Shown: one piece after another, positions 17,305 through 25,574 of the stretch
How the letters are laid out: every line of letters begins with the position of its first letter
How positions within the stretch are numbered: the first letter of the stretch is position 1
DNA from: Promethearchaeota archaeon
Lineage (GTDB): Archaea; Asgardarchaeota; Lokiarchaeia; Sigynarchaeales; SOKP01
Length of the DNA stretch: 31,824 bases
Assembly (NCBI GenBank): GCA_016839905.1
Contig: JAEOTJ010000228.1
Coordinates: forward strand, 1-31,824
Direction: 5' to 3'
Translations under genes and position numbers: made by a program
Notes under the pieces: model-generated
What the model saw: only the letters and a program-made list of their open reading frames with translations
What the model was told of the DNA's origin: nothing
Databases searched by the model: none

Positions 17305-18462
17305 TTAAATTCTTTCAAATACAATTTCTCCCTTAATATAGGTTTTTTTAATATTATGTGGCTTTGTCCTTTGTACAATTAAAGGATATAATAAAGATTC
17401 TTGAATATCCATTGTATAATAATTAGGAGCATTTAAATCGAGTATAAAAAAGTTTGCTAATTTACTTTTTTCTATAGATCCCATTTCCTTATCTAAATTA
17501 AAATTTCTTGCAGCATCAATAGTCACCATTTTTAATAAATCTCGAGCTTCTATTCTAATGTCAGGATTTAAAATATTTGATACTCGGTATAAATATCGTA
17601 TTTCTTCGAATAAATCCGTGTCATTTGCCATTACATTATCAGTTCCTAAAGAGATTCTAATTTTCTCCTCTAAAATCTCTTTAATTGGGGGAAATCCAAC
17701 TCCAAAATATCCATTACATCTTGGACATAATATTAATTTAATATTTCTTTTTTTTAATATTTTTAAATCCTCTTTTATAAAATGAGTCCCATGAATAACT
17801 ACATCAACAAGATTATCTTCTATCATCTCATAGATTAAATTCTCATCTCTGAGTTTTTCAGCAATATGACATGCTATTAATTTATTAAATTTTTTCTTGC
17901 ATTCTCTCAAAATCTCTTTATTTTCTGGAGTAATATTTTTATAAGTGGCCAATCCAATTCCGTCAGCATTTCCGAATATTTCTTCAATAGATATTAAATC
18001 ATTAAATCTTCCATAAATATAATAGAAAATAGGCGAGTCTATTAATGCATTTTTCAAGAGTTTTATTCCTTCTAAATACCTTTCCCTGAAATCCATGAAG
18101 CATGTAATTCCATTAGATAACATTTCCATAACAGCATTTTTTATTCCTATAATCTTTGTTTTGAAATTAATTGATTCTAATAAATTATGCTTTAAACCAT
18201 TAGGAGTAGCTACTACTTTTTTAAGACTTAAATTAAATCCCATTTCTTTGGCAATGCTATCCCCGATATGAGTATGAGAATTAATAAATCCAGGAATTAA
18301 TATTGTATCTTGTTCTTTTAGTGATACTTTCAAATCATACACGTCATCGTAAGAAATATTTGAAATTATTCCTTTATCATCCACTTCTAAATTAACATTT
18401 TGTTTTAAATCTAAATTATCTCCTATTAATGCGTATTTGCTAGATAAGTAATTCTTTGGCAT
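17305..18462 (-). CDS. Metal-dependent amidohydrolase (chlorohydrolase/cytosine deaminase-like group)
   Basis: This 385-residue amidohydrolase superfamily enzyme has a composite beta-sandwich plus TIM barrel. The metal ligands are visible in order: the HxH pair in GFINSHTHIGD (H63, H65), ACHIAE (H199, with E202 as the likely catalytic acid), VIHGTH (H224/H227) and SLGTDN (D275). The C-terminal sandwich segment (GSIEKSKLANFFILDL...YIKGEIVFERI) is typical of the ATZ/TRZ, SsnA and methylthioadenosine/S-adenosylhomocysteine deaminase group. It probably removes an amino group from a purine-like or other heterocyclic substrate; the substrate cannot be read from sequence. The ATG at 18462 is the natural start. 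It converges with the surface-protein gene (51-base gap) and stands downstream of the ABC operon. Confidence 0.85.
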   Translation of the reverse strand: MPKNYLSSKYALIGDNLDLKQNVNLEVDDKGIISNISYDDVYDLKVSLKEQDTILIPGFINSHTHIGDSIAKEMGFNLSLKKVVATPNGLKHNLLESINFKTKIIGIKNAVMEMLSNGITCFMDFRERYLEGIKLLKNALIDSPIFYYIYGRFNDLISIEEIFGNADGIGLATYKNITPENKEILRECKKKFNKLIACHIAEKLRDENLIYEMIEDNLVDVVIHGTHFIKEDLKILKKRNIKLILCPRCNGYFGVGFPPIKEILEEKIRISLGTDNVMANDTDLFEEIRYLYRVSNILNPDIRIEARDLLKMVTIDAARNFNLDKEMGSIEKSKLANFFILDLNAPNYYTMDIQESLLYPLIVQRTKPHNIKKTYIKGEIVFERI

Positions 18463-18840
18463 TTATATAATTTAAAAATTATATTTTAAGATATTAAATA
18501 GAATGATAGAGAAAATAAAAAATAAATAGAAAAAACTATAGATTAATGCTATAGTAATTCTTTAAGTTGTTTTAATTGTTTGTTAAAATACTGTTTCTTT
18601 TTATCATAATCCTGTGGTGTGATTTTCTTAAGTCTTAATTGAGTTTCTATATTACCCATTACATCCATAAGAGAAGTTATCTGCTTTTTTATATTTTTCC
18701 CCCTTTTTATAAAGTAATTTTCTAATCGCTTCCAGATTTGTTAAAGAAAAAAAAAGGAGTAGATATTAATAAATAGGGTTTTATATTTCCTTCTATTTTT
18801 TTTTTTCTAATTAATTTTAAAAATTTTAATTAAAAGAAAA
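18463..18840. other. Gene-poor spacer between the ABC operon and the amidohydrolase gene
   Basis: This 378-bp, very A/T-rich stretch lies on the 3' side of the longin-TM gene and upstream of the amidohydrolase (both minus strand). It contains the small candidate ORF at 18549-18668 and T/A-rich runs (for example around 18796-18808) that could terminate the ABC operon. Nothing else was recognised. Confidence 0.5.
18549..18668 (-). CDS. Candidate 39-residue coiled-coil protein or remnant
   Basis: On the minus strand an ATG at 18668 opens 39 codons ending in TAG at 18549. The product is strongly amphipathic (GNIETQLRLKKITPQDYD followed by KKKQYFNKQLKQLKELL). It resembles the short C-terminal oligomerisation (SHOCT-like) helical hairpins that end many proteins (L..K.IT..DY..KK..L). 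The frame stays open upstream to 18740 with similar helical composition but no ATG, GTG or TTG. The peptide may therefore be the tail of a decayed gene, or a small protein using a non-canonical start. There is no Shine-Dalgarno site. Confidence 0.35.
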   Translation of the reverse strand: MDVMGNIETQLRLKKITPQDYDKKKQYFNKQLKQLKELL

Positions 18841-19662
18841 TTAGGTGCTTAAAGAGATTCTCTTCGTGCCTGCCATTTTAAGGCCAATATTGCCGGATAA
18901 TAAAGAAATCATAAGAACCACTGGGAGATATGATATTATCATGGATAATAAAATTGGATCATCAGGAAAGAATGCTGCTACTATTCCTAAGATAATTAAA
19001 ATGTGTACTATTGAATTAAATATCATAACCGGTTTTCTTGCTGTTATTAAACCTGATATAAAGTTTGGTGGAAGAAATAATATTATTAAATACAGTGTGG
19101 AAATTAAAGACATCCTTGGTAGATAAGTCGTAATTAATTCTTTATCTGAGAATAAAACTTTATTCCCAAATAATGTATCATATAAAAATTGGTTAATACC
19201 AATACCCATTATTAAAAATAAGGCAGAAAGCGGTAATATCGCTGCCCATGAAATAATTAAGAGTTCACTAGTTGATTTCTTAATTTTACTTTTTAAATTT
19301 CTATAAACAATTCTTTCCATTAATTGATTTGAAATTCTATCAACTTTATAATGAGGTGCATATTCATTTATAAAATCTTGCAGTATTTTTTGTAGTATAA
19401 TTTTAAGTAGTTCATCATTTTCTTTTGAACTAACGACCGCGGTTATGAGTAATTTTTCATCATGGTTTAGATGAAATACTAATTTAGTATCTTGTCCAAC
19501 ATCAACATTGTGTATCGTGCTATTTAAAGCCTCTCTACTAAAGTTAGCAATTGAAGCAAAAAAGCCAACTATAAGATTTTCATCAAATTGTCTTCTAGTC
19601 ATATAATGTTTTACATATAATAGAACACCATTTTCCATCATTATATAAATACTTTTTATCAT
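18841..19662 (-). CDS. Longin-like domain protein with four membrane helices
   Basis: The N-terminal ~110 residues have the longin/profilin-like pattern: a first strand IKSIYIMMENGVLLYVKHY, a second element DENLIVGFFASIANFSREAL, strands TKLVFHLN and KLLITAVVSS, and a long helix ELLKIILQKILQDFINEYA. After a basic linker come four hydrophobic helices (residues ~133-155, 185-205, 215-235, 240-260). The product is thus a membrane protein with a cytoplasmic longin-like head, 273 residues in all. It is the last gene of the ABC operon, 26 bases after the preceding stop, with AAGGAG about a dozen bases before its ATG. Longin domains typically bind small GTPases or SNARE/trafficking partners, and Asgards carry many. 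Regulation of the neighbouring exporter is inference. Confidence 0.6.
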   Translation of the reverse strand: MIKSIYIMMENGVLLYVKHYMTRRQFDENLIVGFFASIANFSREALNSTIHNVDVGQDTKLVFHLNHDEKLLITAVVSSKENDELLKIILQKILQDFINEYAPHYKVDRISNQLMERIVYRNLKSKIKKSTSELLIISWAAILPLSALFLIMGIGINQFLYDTLFGNKVLFSDKELITTYLPRMSLISTLYLIILFLPPNFISGLITARKPVMIFNSIVHILIILGIVAAFFPDDPILLSMIISYLPVVLMISLLSGNIGLKMAGTKRISLST

Positions 19663-19688
19663 GCTTTTTTAATTCTCCTTTTGTTATA

Positions 19689-21314
19689 TCATAAATTTGT
19701 ATATTCTATAAATTCTGTTAAAGAAGTTGTAATTCTCTGAAAATTATAAAGATAAGGTCCTATAAATGTCATTAAAAGAGCAAGTATTTTATCGAGATCT
19801 TCTCTTGAAAAGATTTTATACTTTTCATTTTTCCTTACTTCAATAATTTTTGCTCTTCTAATTCCAAATAATCTATTTATTACCTCTGGAGGGGGATTAT
19901 TTAATTCCACGGTAAGAATCTCTCCTGATTCAGTTATACCAGAGAGCACATCCTTAATTTTCCCAACTGTAACACCTTTTTGAGTGATTGCTATAACTTG
20001 ATCGCATTTAGATATAATCTCTTTTGGACCATTAATTATAATAAGTACATGGAATTTTTTTCTAATTTTTTCCATATAATTATTAAATTGTTCAACTTCT
20101 AATTTATCTAAATCTGTAAAGGGGACAGAAATAACTAAAATAATTGGATTTTTTAATAAAGATCTTGCGATATTGAATTTCAAGCGGTCAAATCCTTTAA
20201 GCATGTATACTCTTTCATTTTGTCTATTTAACAAGCCTGTCACTTCTAATGCAGTATGAATTAGATCAAGTTTTGTCCCCCCTTCTGTTTTTACATGTAA
20301 TCGATGAATAACTGCTCTTTTTATAGTCATGCGCTCATCTTTTTGATCAATTGAAGTATCCACATATTCTAACCCTTCTATTCCTTGTCTAGCTCCAAAA
20401 TAAATTGGTTTTCCAAAAAAAGATATTTCACCTGAAGCATCGGGGCGGTTACCAGTAATAGCATTAATTAATTCTATTGTTGCCGATTTAGAATCTGATT
20501 GATAAGTGGATTGTAATCCATAGAAAATACCAAGTGATTGACCTCTATGAATTTTGAACGAAATATTATAAAATACATTTGGAATGGTCACATTATTAAA
20601 TATAAGAAATTGGTCATTTGGACTTAAATCTGATGATTTTACAGTTTTAATAACACCAAGCTTCAAATATTCAACAAGTTCAACAATATTTAAAGGATTT
20701 TGCGAGTTCCAATTTAATAATGGTTTTGTATTATAAAAATCATCTTGATTTGCGATTGAAGATAATGATTTGGAAAAAAAGAACTCGGGTTTTAATGGAT
20801 AATCTTCAAATTTAATTTTTAATTTAATTGTGAAACCTGGAATGGAAATTCTGATTTTTCTAAAGTAGGGATTGTTTTCAATTGGATAATTTTCATAATA
20901 TTCTTCAATTAATTTAACTTGTTGATCCAAGTAAGCTTTATTTGTTTTAATTACTCTTTTAATTATTTCTCTTATTTTATAAATAGCCATTGAAGGACTT
21001 ACAAGACCATCATTATCAATATCAGGATTAATATATACATCACTAAAGTCTATAGCCCTTATGAGAGGACTATTGATTTTAATTAGAGGTACGCCATAAG
21101 TTCTTGCAACTTCATTTGTAAAAAAAAGTACTTCAATATATGATTTTTTATGACCTAAATCTATTATTGAAGTGATGCCCAACGTATTTTCTTTATACAT
21201 CATCCAGTACTCCTTTGAAAAACGAATAGCTTCAATAATTTTATGCCTAAGCCATTCTAGTTCCAATTTCCTTTGGTTTTCATCATAATTTAAACCATCT
21301 TTAAAAAGGTTCAT
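19689..21314 (-). CDS. E2/RWD-like domain(s) fused to a catalytically degenerate ABC ATPase
   Basis: This 541-residue protein has two parts. Residues ~148-222 look like a UBC/RWD-fold domain: FTIKLKIKFEDYPLKPEFFF parallels the FKLEMRFPSQYPKQPPFV of the true E2 at 30275, and LLNWNSQNPLNIVELVEYL parallels the later WSP region. No catalytic Cys is present. A weaker match (INPDIDNDG, ~95-103, followed by a helix) may be an HPN-like box of a first such domain. Residues ~235-455 follow an ABC ATPase but without catalysis: the P-loop is replaced by a Ser/Gln-rich loop (~263-280), the signature reads LKGFD, Walker B reads VISVPFTDLD without the Asp-Glu pair, and the H-loop reads INGP. The ATG at 21314 is preferred because GGAGGT lies eight bases upstream; a GTG at 21320 is only two bases from that site. 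Confidence 0.7.
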   Translation of the reverse strand: MNLFKDGLNYDENQRKLELEWLRHKIIEAIRFSKEYWMMYKENTLGITSIIDLGHKKSYIEVLFFTNEVARTYGVPLIKINSPLIRAIDFSDVYINPDIDNDGLVSPSMAIYKIREIIKRVIKTNKAYLDQQVKLIEEYYENYPIENNPYFRKIRISIPGFTIKLKIKFEDYPLKPEFFFSKSLSSIANQDDFYNTKPLLNWNSQNPLNIVELVEYLKLGVIKTVKSSDLSPNDQFLIFNNVTIPNVFYNISFKIHRGQSLGIFYGLQSTYQSDSKSATIELINAITGNRPDASGEISFFGKPIYFGARQGIEGLEYVDTSIDQKDERMTIKRAVIHRLHVKTEGGTKLDLIHTALEVTGLLNRQNERVYMLKGFDRLKFNIARSLLKNPIILVISVPFTDLDKLEVEQFNNYMEKIRKKFHVLIIINGPKEIISKCDQVIAITQKGVTVGKIKDVLSGITESGEILTVELNNPPPEVINRLFGIRRAKIIEVRKNEKYKIFSREDLDKILALLMTFIGPYLYNFQRITTSLTEFIEYTNL

Positions 21315-24300
21315 TTTCACTAACCTCCAAAGCCTTGTATCTGAAATAATCTTGCATTAATGTATCTGATTGTATTAATTCATAAATTACTTGGGCTCCA
21401 AACTGTTCTATGATTTTATTATAGACCAGATTTAAGTCTAAATCTGAGAAAATATAATAAGTTAACTCTGGCTTCATCTCAAGTACTTTTTCAACACCTA
21501 CAATACTTTCAAGTCTTTTAGCAACATCTTTTTGAGGGTCAATAAAAGTTAATTCAATTTTTCTCCCTCTACCTGGTAATTGAGCTAGTAAATCTATTGG
21601 TTTTCCAAAATCTCTCAGTCCCTTTTTTCTATCAAATATAGCTACTTTATGGCAATAAACTGCTTCTTCGGGGTAATGCGTTATTACTATTAATGTCGTA
21701 TTAAAACTTTCATTGATTTTGACTAATTGTTCCCACAATTTTTCACGAATAATAGGGTCAAGTCCAGATGTAGGTTCATCAAGAATACAAAAAATTGGTG
21801 AATGAACTAATGCAATTGCTATACTTGCCCGTTTCATTTCACCTCCAGATAAAGTCTTTACTACCTGATTTTCTTTATCTTCAATTTCCAGATTCTTTAA
21901 AATCCTTCTAGATTTAGTTATAATCTCATTTTCCGTCATACCATATCGTTTACCAAAATGTATTAGATTTTCCATTACGGTAAAAGCATGATAGATATAC
22001 CTTAAATCTTGAGGGCAATAACCATATATTCTTTTTAATAATCGAGCTTTTGTTGAATCTATACCATATATTTGACTAGTTCCAACATAATTTCTCAATC
22101 CTAATAGTCCTTTCACAAAAGTTGTTTTTCCAGCACCACTTTCTCCAATAACTCCCAAAATTTCACCATGCTCTAATTGCATTGATACATTATTAATTAT
22201 CCATTTTTTTCCGATAAAAATACTTATATCCTCACAATTTATCGCAAGATTTTTTTGAAGATAAGAAATATTAAAGATATTCTTCCTTCTAGATTGTACC
22301 TTTCGTGCAACTGAAACATTCAACGTTGTCATCAATTTTAATACCCCTACTGAAGCAAATACTATAACTTCAATGATTATAATAATTATTAGCATTTGAT
22401 TTATATTTGAAGTATCAAAACTTTGGTCAATTCTATATTCATCAATAATGATAATACTATAAGGGATGTTTCTCAAGTCTCCTCCAAAACCAGGAATGTC
22501 CCCCATTCCTCCCGTTAGGTCACTCATGCATCCGCAATACCATTCAATTAAAGTTGTAATATTTTCTGCTTGAGTATGAGAATCATATAATATCCGAGAT
22601 GCACAATAAGTACCAAAGAAACTTTTATCCATATCCTTGACATATCTAAGTGCTGGGATTATGATAAAAGCTCCATCATCGTCTTGAGCATCTTTTATGA
22701 ATTCAATGCATGATATTCTTGATAGTGCCTTAATATTAAGAATCCTAATTACTTCTAAAGCATAAAATGATGAGATCACATCACTATGATAACCTAGATA
22801 CATTGGGAAACCCCCATCAGCATTCTGACAAGATAATATCCAATGAATTAAATCTTCCATTTCTACCGCGCCCTCTATTTCAATTGGTAACAGTTCAAAA
22901 GAAGCCACCGCCCAGAATGTGCTCTCAGCAGTAGACTCTTCAGGGTCCACTATATCAGCAATGTCTCCACTTCCTCCAAAGAGTTCTGCAACATCATCTA
23001 TATCATCTCCAATTCTAAATCCTCCATCTTTATTTTGTTGGTTTCTTATAAAACGGGCTACTTTTTGATAATTTTTATCTCGTTTTCCTCCATATGCCTG
23101 TTCAAATTTTCCAAAATTATCAAACATTCTAAATAATTCCAATGCATAATATGTCGCAGACATGGTTGAATTTTCATATGGATTAGCTCCAAAACCTCCA
23201 TCATCATCTTCAGGATTAAAACAATCTATTACAAAATCACTAATACTTGTTTTATTTACTATTTCATCTAAAGTTTTATGATGTATTAAATCGACAGATA
23301 AGACACCTAAATGATTTGACTCAATGGTTATATCCCCAAATAATCCATTTTCTGCCTGATTTTTAGCACCCCATTCATAATAAATATCAAAGGTAGTGCT
23401 ATTAGCTGTAAAATTAACAATCTCTTTTTCAAGTAATTTCAATGCATTTATTGCTGCCCACCCTGATTTCCACTCTGGACCATATTTTTTATTTGGACTT
23501 TTCGCAAAACCACCATCTGATTTCTGGGACATGTATATAAAATTACTTGATTCAGTTGCATTTGTTTCATCTGGATCACGACTTATTCTATATAAGGTGT
23601 CCAGGGCATAATATGTTGATTCAACATCAGAAGGATCATCTTCGCTTTTAGGATCGTGCTCAGGATACTGAGGAGAATATCCTGCATCTGCCCTATTATC
23701 TCGACAAGCCCAGAAAAACTTTTGCATATTATCTTTTGAAAAAACATTCAAATCCTTACCCAAAGCAAAATATGCTTTTACTCCAAAATAAGTATTTTCA
23801 ACATTATAAGTATCTTTTTCGGAAAGTGAGTAACAATAAGAATCATTACCATGGGGTAAAAGGGGTAAATATGCAAGAGCTTCAATAAAACTAATAATAT
23901 CATCCTTATGTGGAGTTATAACTTCAGTTATTACGTTAAATCTCTGGGCTAATGCGATTCCATAATATGTTGAAACAATATCAGGCTCATTTGATTCCTC
24001 ATCGCTTCTAAAACCGGATACTGAAATATTGGTATCAGGAACATCATCGTCAATAATGGAGTCTTTTAGATATTCAATTATTTTATCTTTTTTATCTTGA
24101 TTTTGAGACCAATAATTAGGAAGAAGTCGATCAAGAATATTTACTACTTGATAAGTTGCTTCCATCTCTCCTGAGCCACCCATATCTGAAAACGAGCCAT
24201 CTGTATTTTGCTTTTCCATTAGAAAATCAACATAGAAATCCTCCAAGCCTGCTTTTAAAAATGGATTATCTAAAGGATTTATTGCGGGAGGTGTTGATAC

Positions 24301-24546
24301 ATCAGTTGTATTAATTGCTCGATAATTTGCATCTATGGAAGGCTGTACATAAAGTCCTGATGTAGGATTCTGATGATATATTGAGAAATATTCCATATCT
24401 TCTTTATATTGTTCGATGATATCATCAGAAAGATAATATATATATGGTATATTTAAGAGTAATAGAGCCAGTAATGGACTACCGACTAGAATGATTATAA
24501 ATATCAATATTTTCATCTTTCTATGTGATACATCTGACTTTTTCAT
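21301..24546 (-). CDS. Fusion: extracellular prenyltransferase/terpene-cyclase-like toroid - TM helix - ABC ATPase
   Basis: The 1081 residues divide as follows. TM1 spans ~12-33 after a basic N-terminus. An exported region of ~680 residues (~34-715) holds about ten helical-hairpin repeats of the PFTB/squalene-cyclase type, such as QNTDGSFSD, QKSDGGFAK, DDDGGFGAN, QNKDGGFRI and QNADGGFPM, each followed by ...ESTYYALD-like helices. TM2 spans ~717-739. A cytoplasmic ABC ATPase (~769-985) is complete: Walker A GESGAGKT (801-808), Q-loop Q846, signature LSGGE (899-903), Walker B ILDEP (921-925), H-loop H957. A C-terminal DUF4162-like domain (~995-1075) follows. The ATG overlaps the stop of the preceding ATPase gene as ATGA. 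The toroid lacks an obvious Zn-ligand or DxDD catalytic set in the right context, so binding rather than catalysis is more likely. It is probably an energy-coupled surface protein of the exporter; the substrate is unknown. Confidence 0.9.
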   Translation of the reverse strand: MKKSDVSHRKMKILIFIIILVGSPLLALLLLNIPYIYYLSDDIIEQYKEDMEYFSIYHQNPTSGLYVQPSIDANYRAINTTDVSTPPAINPLDNPFLKAGLEDFYVDFLMEKQNTDGSFSDMGGSGEMEATYQVVNILDRLLPNYWSQNQDKKDKIIEYLKDSIIDDDVPDTNISVSGFRSDEESNEPDIVSTYYGIALAQRFNVITEVITPHKDDIISFIEALAYLPLLPHGNDSYCYSLSEKDTYNVENTYFGVKAYFALGKDLNVFSKDNMQKFFWACRDNRADAGYSPQYPEHDPKSEDDPSDVESTYYALDTLYRISRDPDETNATESSNFIYMSQKSDGGFAKSPNKKYGPEWKSGWAAINALKLLEKEIVNFTANSTTFDIYYEWGAKNQAENGLFGDITIESNHLGVLSVDLIHHKTLDEIVNKTSISDFVIDCFNPEDDDGGFGANPYENSTMSATYYALELFRMFDNFGKFEQAYGGKRDKNYQKVARFIRNQQNKDGGFRIGDDIDDVAELFGGSGDIADIVDPEESTAESTFWAVASFELLPIEIEGAVEMEDLIHWILSCQNADGGFPMYLGYHSDVISSFYALEVIRILNIKALSRISCIEFIKDAQDDDGAFIIIPALRYVKDMDKSFFGTYCASRILYDSHTQAENITTLIEWYCGCMSDLTGGMGDIPGFGGDLRNIPYSIIIIDEYRIDQSFDTSNINQMLIIIIIIEVIVFASVGVLKLMTTLNVSVARKVQSRRKNIFNISYLQKNLAINCEDISIFIGKKWIINNVSMQLEHGEILGVIGESGAGKTTFVKGLLGLRNYVGTSQIYGIDSTKARLLKRIYGYCPQDLRYIYHAFTVMENLIHFGKRYGMTENEIITKSRRILKNLEIEDKENQVVKTLSGGEMKRASIAIALVHSPIFCILDEPTSGLDPIIREKLWEQLVKINESFNTTLIVITHYPEEAVYCHKVAIFDRKKGLRDFGKPIDLLAQLPGRGRKIELTFIDPQKDVAKRLESIVGVEKVLEMKPELTYYIFSDLDLNLVYNKIIEQFGAQVIYELIQSDTLMQDYFRYKALEVSENEPF
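21323..21328 (-). promoter_or_regulatory. Strong Shine-Dalgarno (GGAGGT) deciding the start of the degenerate-ATPase gene
   Basis: On the minus strand GGAGGT is followed after eight bases by ATG 21314, and after only two bases by GTG 21320. Spacing favours the ATG. The site lies inside the 3' end of the upstream toroid-ATPase gene, consistent with translational coupling. Confidence 0.65.
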
Positions 24547-25574
24547 CTATTATGAACTCTCGATATTTTTAATTCTCTATCTAATAATTTCTCTTTTTCT
24601 TCTTCTTGTTGAACTCTTATTTGAAAATATCTTTTAAATGTACAGAGATCCTTGCTCATTGAAGTAACTTTTATGTCATTATCTATTAAAAACAGGATTA
24701 ATTGAGGAAGACTTACTTCAAAATCATCTAAGAAAACTTCAATTATATCCTTTCCTACCCTTAATAGTTCTTGTAATGGATCAAAATTTCTAATTGTATC
24801 GATTATATCCTCGGTAAGATTTTCGATTGTAAGCCTTCCTATCATTCCATTACTAGGTAATGAATAGATTAAATTATTATTATAATCAAAATCTAACATT
24901 CGACCCTTTCTTAAAATTGCACTTTTATCACAGAATAGAGCCACTTCCATGTCATGTGAAATAATAAACATCGTAGTTCCTAATTCCGTATTGATCTTTT
25001 TTAAATAAGTGAGAACATCATATCTCCTAGCAGCATCTACTCCAGTTGTTGGCTCATCTAAAAAAAGAAGTGGGGGATCATGAACTAATCCTAAAGCCAT
25101 TGAAACTCTTTTTTTTTCACCTCCACTCATCTTTTTTAATTTTTGTTTCCAAGTATCGTGAGGTACTTTTAAAAGTTCAAATAAAAAATTAGCAGTTTTC
25201 TTAGATTTTCTCTTACTTATTCCATAACAAGAAGCAAAAGTTTCCACATTTTTTAAAGCTGAAAAATCATAATATAAATTTAATCCTTCTAATTGAGGTA
25301 CAAAGCCAATATTCTTTAAAAGCACTGATTTAAATCTTGGTTCACCTGGAGAAACATTCATTATTTCAACCTTTCCTCTCCAATTTTTTTTTTTAATTTG
25401 GCCTGTTAAAACTCTTAAAATTGTTGTTTTTCCCGCCCCTGAAACACCAAATAAACCAACCATTTCACCCGGTCTTACTTGAAATGATACATCATGAATA
25501 ATTTGCTTTTTACCAATTCTAACATATAAATGTTCAACATTTACTATTAACTCTTCACTTTCATTTTTTATCAC
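24543..25574 (-). CDS. ABC-2-type exporter ATPase, canonical
   Basis: This 343-residue ATP-binding subunit has all catalytic motifs: Walker A GVSGAGKTT (~43-51), Q-loop FVPQ, signature MSGGEKKR, Walker B LLFLDEPTTGVD and H-loop IISHD. After residue ~235 comes a DUF4162-like C-terminal domain and a charged tail. It should energise the two permeases immediately upstream, probably paired with the ATPase domain of the toroid fusion. GTG start directly after the TAA of the permease gene, with AGAGGT seven bases upstream; the 3' end overlaps the next gene as ATGA. It resembles DrrA/Ccm/ABC-2 families. Direction of transport (export) is inferred from the family. Confidence 0.92.
   Translation of the reverse strand: MIKNESEELIVNVEHLYVRIGKKQIIHDVSFQVRPGEMVGLFGVSGAGKTTILRVLTGQIKKKNWRGKVEIMNVSPGEPRFKSVLLKNIGFVPQLEGLNLYYDFSALKNVETFASCYGISKRKSKKTANFLFELLKVPHDTWKQKLKKMSGGEKKRVSMALGLVHDPPLLFLDEPTTGVDAARRYDVLTYLKKINTELGTTMFIISHDMEVALFCDKSAILRKGRMLDFDYNNNLIYSLPSNGMIGRLTIENLTEDIIDTIRNFDPLQELLRVGKDIIEVFLDDFEVSLPQLILFLIDNDIKVTSMSKDLCTFKRYFQIRVQQEEEKEKLLDRELKISRVHNR

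Noticed and set aside
22988..23003. A DxDD sequence (DIDD) in the toroid of the fusion protein, which could suggest squalene-hopene-cyclase catalysis
   Set aside because: It lies in a run of acidic residues (residues ~514-518) without the surrounding cyclase sequence, and the repeats carry QxxDGGF rather than true QW motifs. The domain is also outside the cell. Chance occurrence is more likely.
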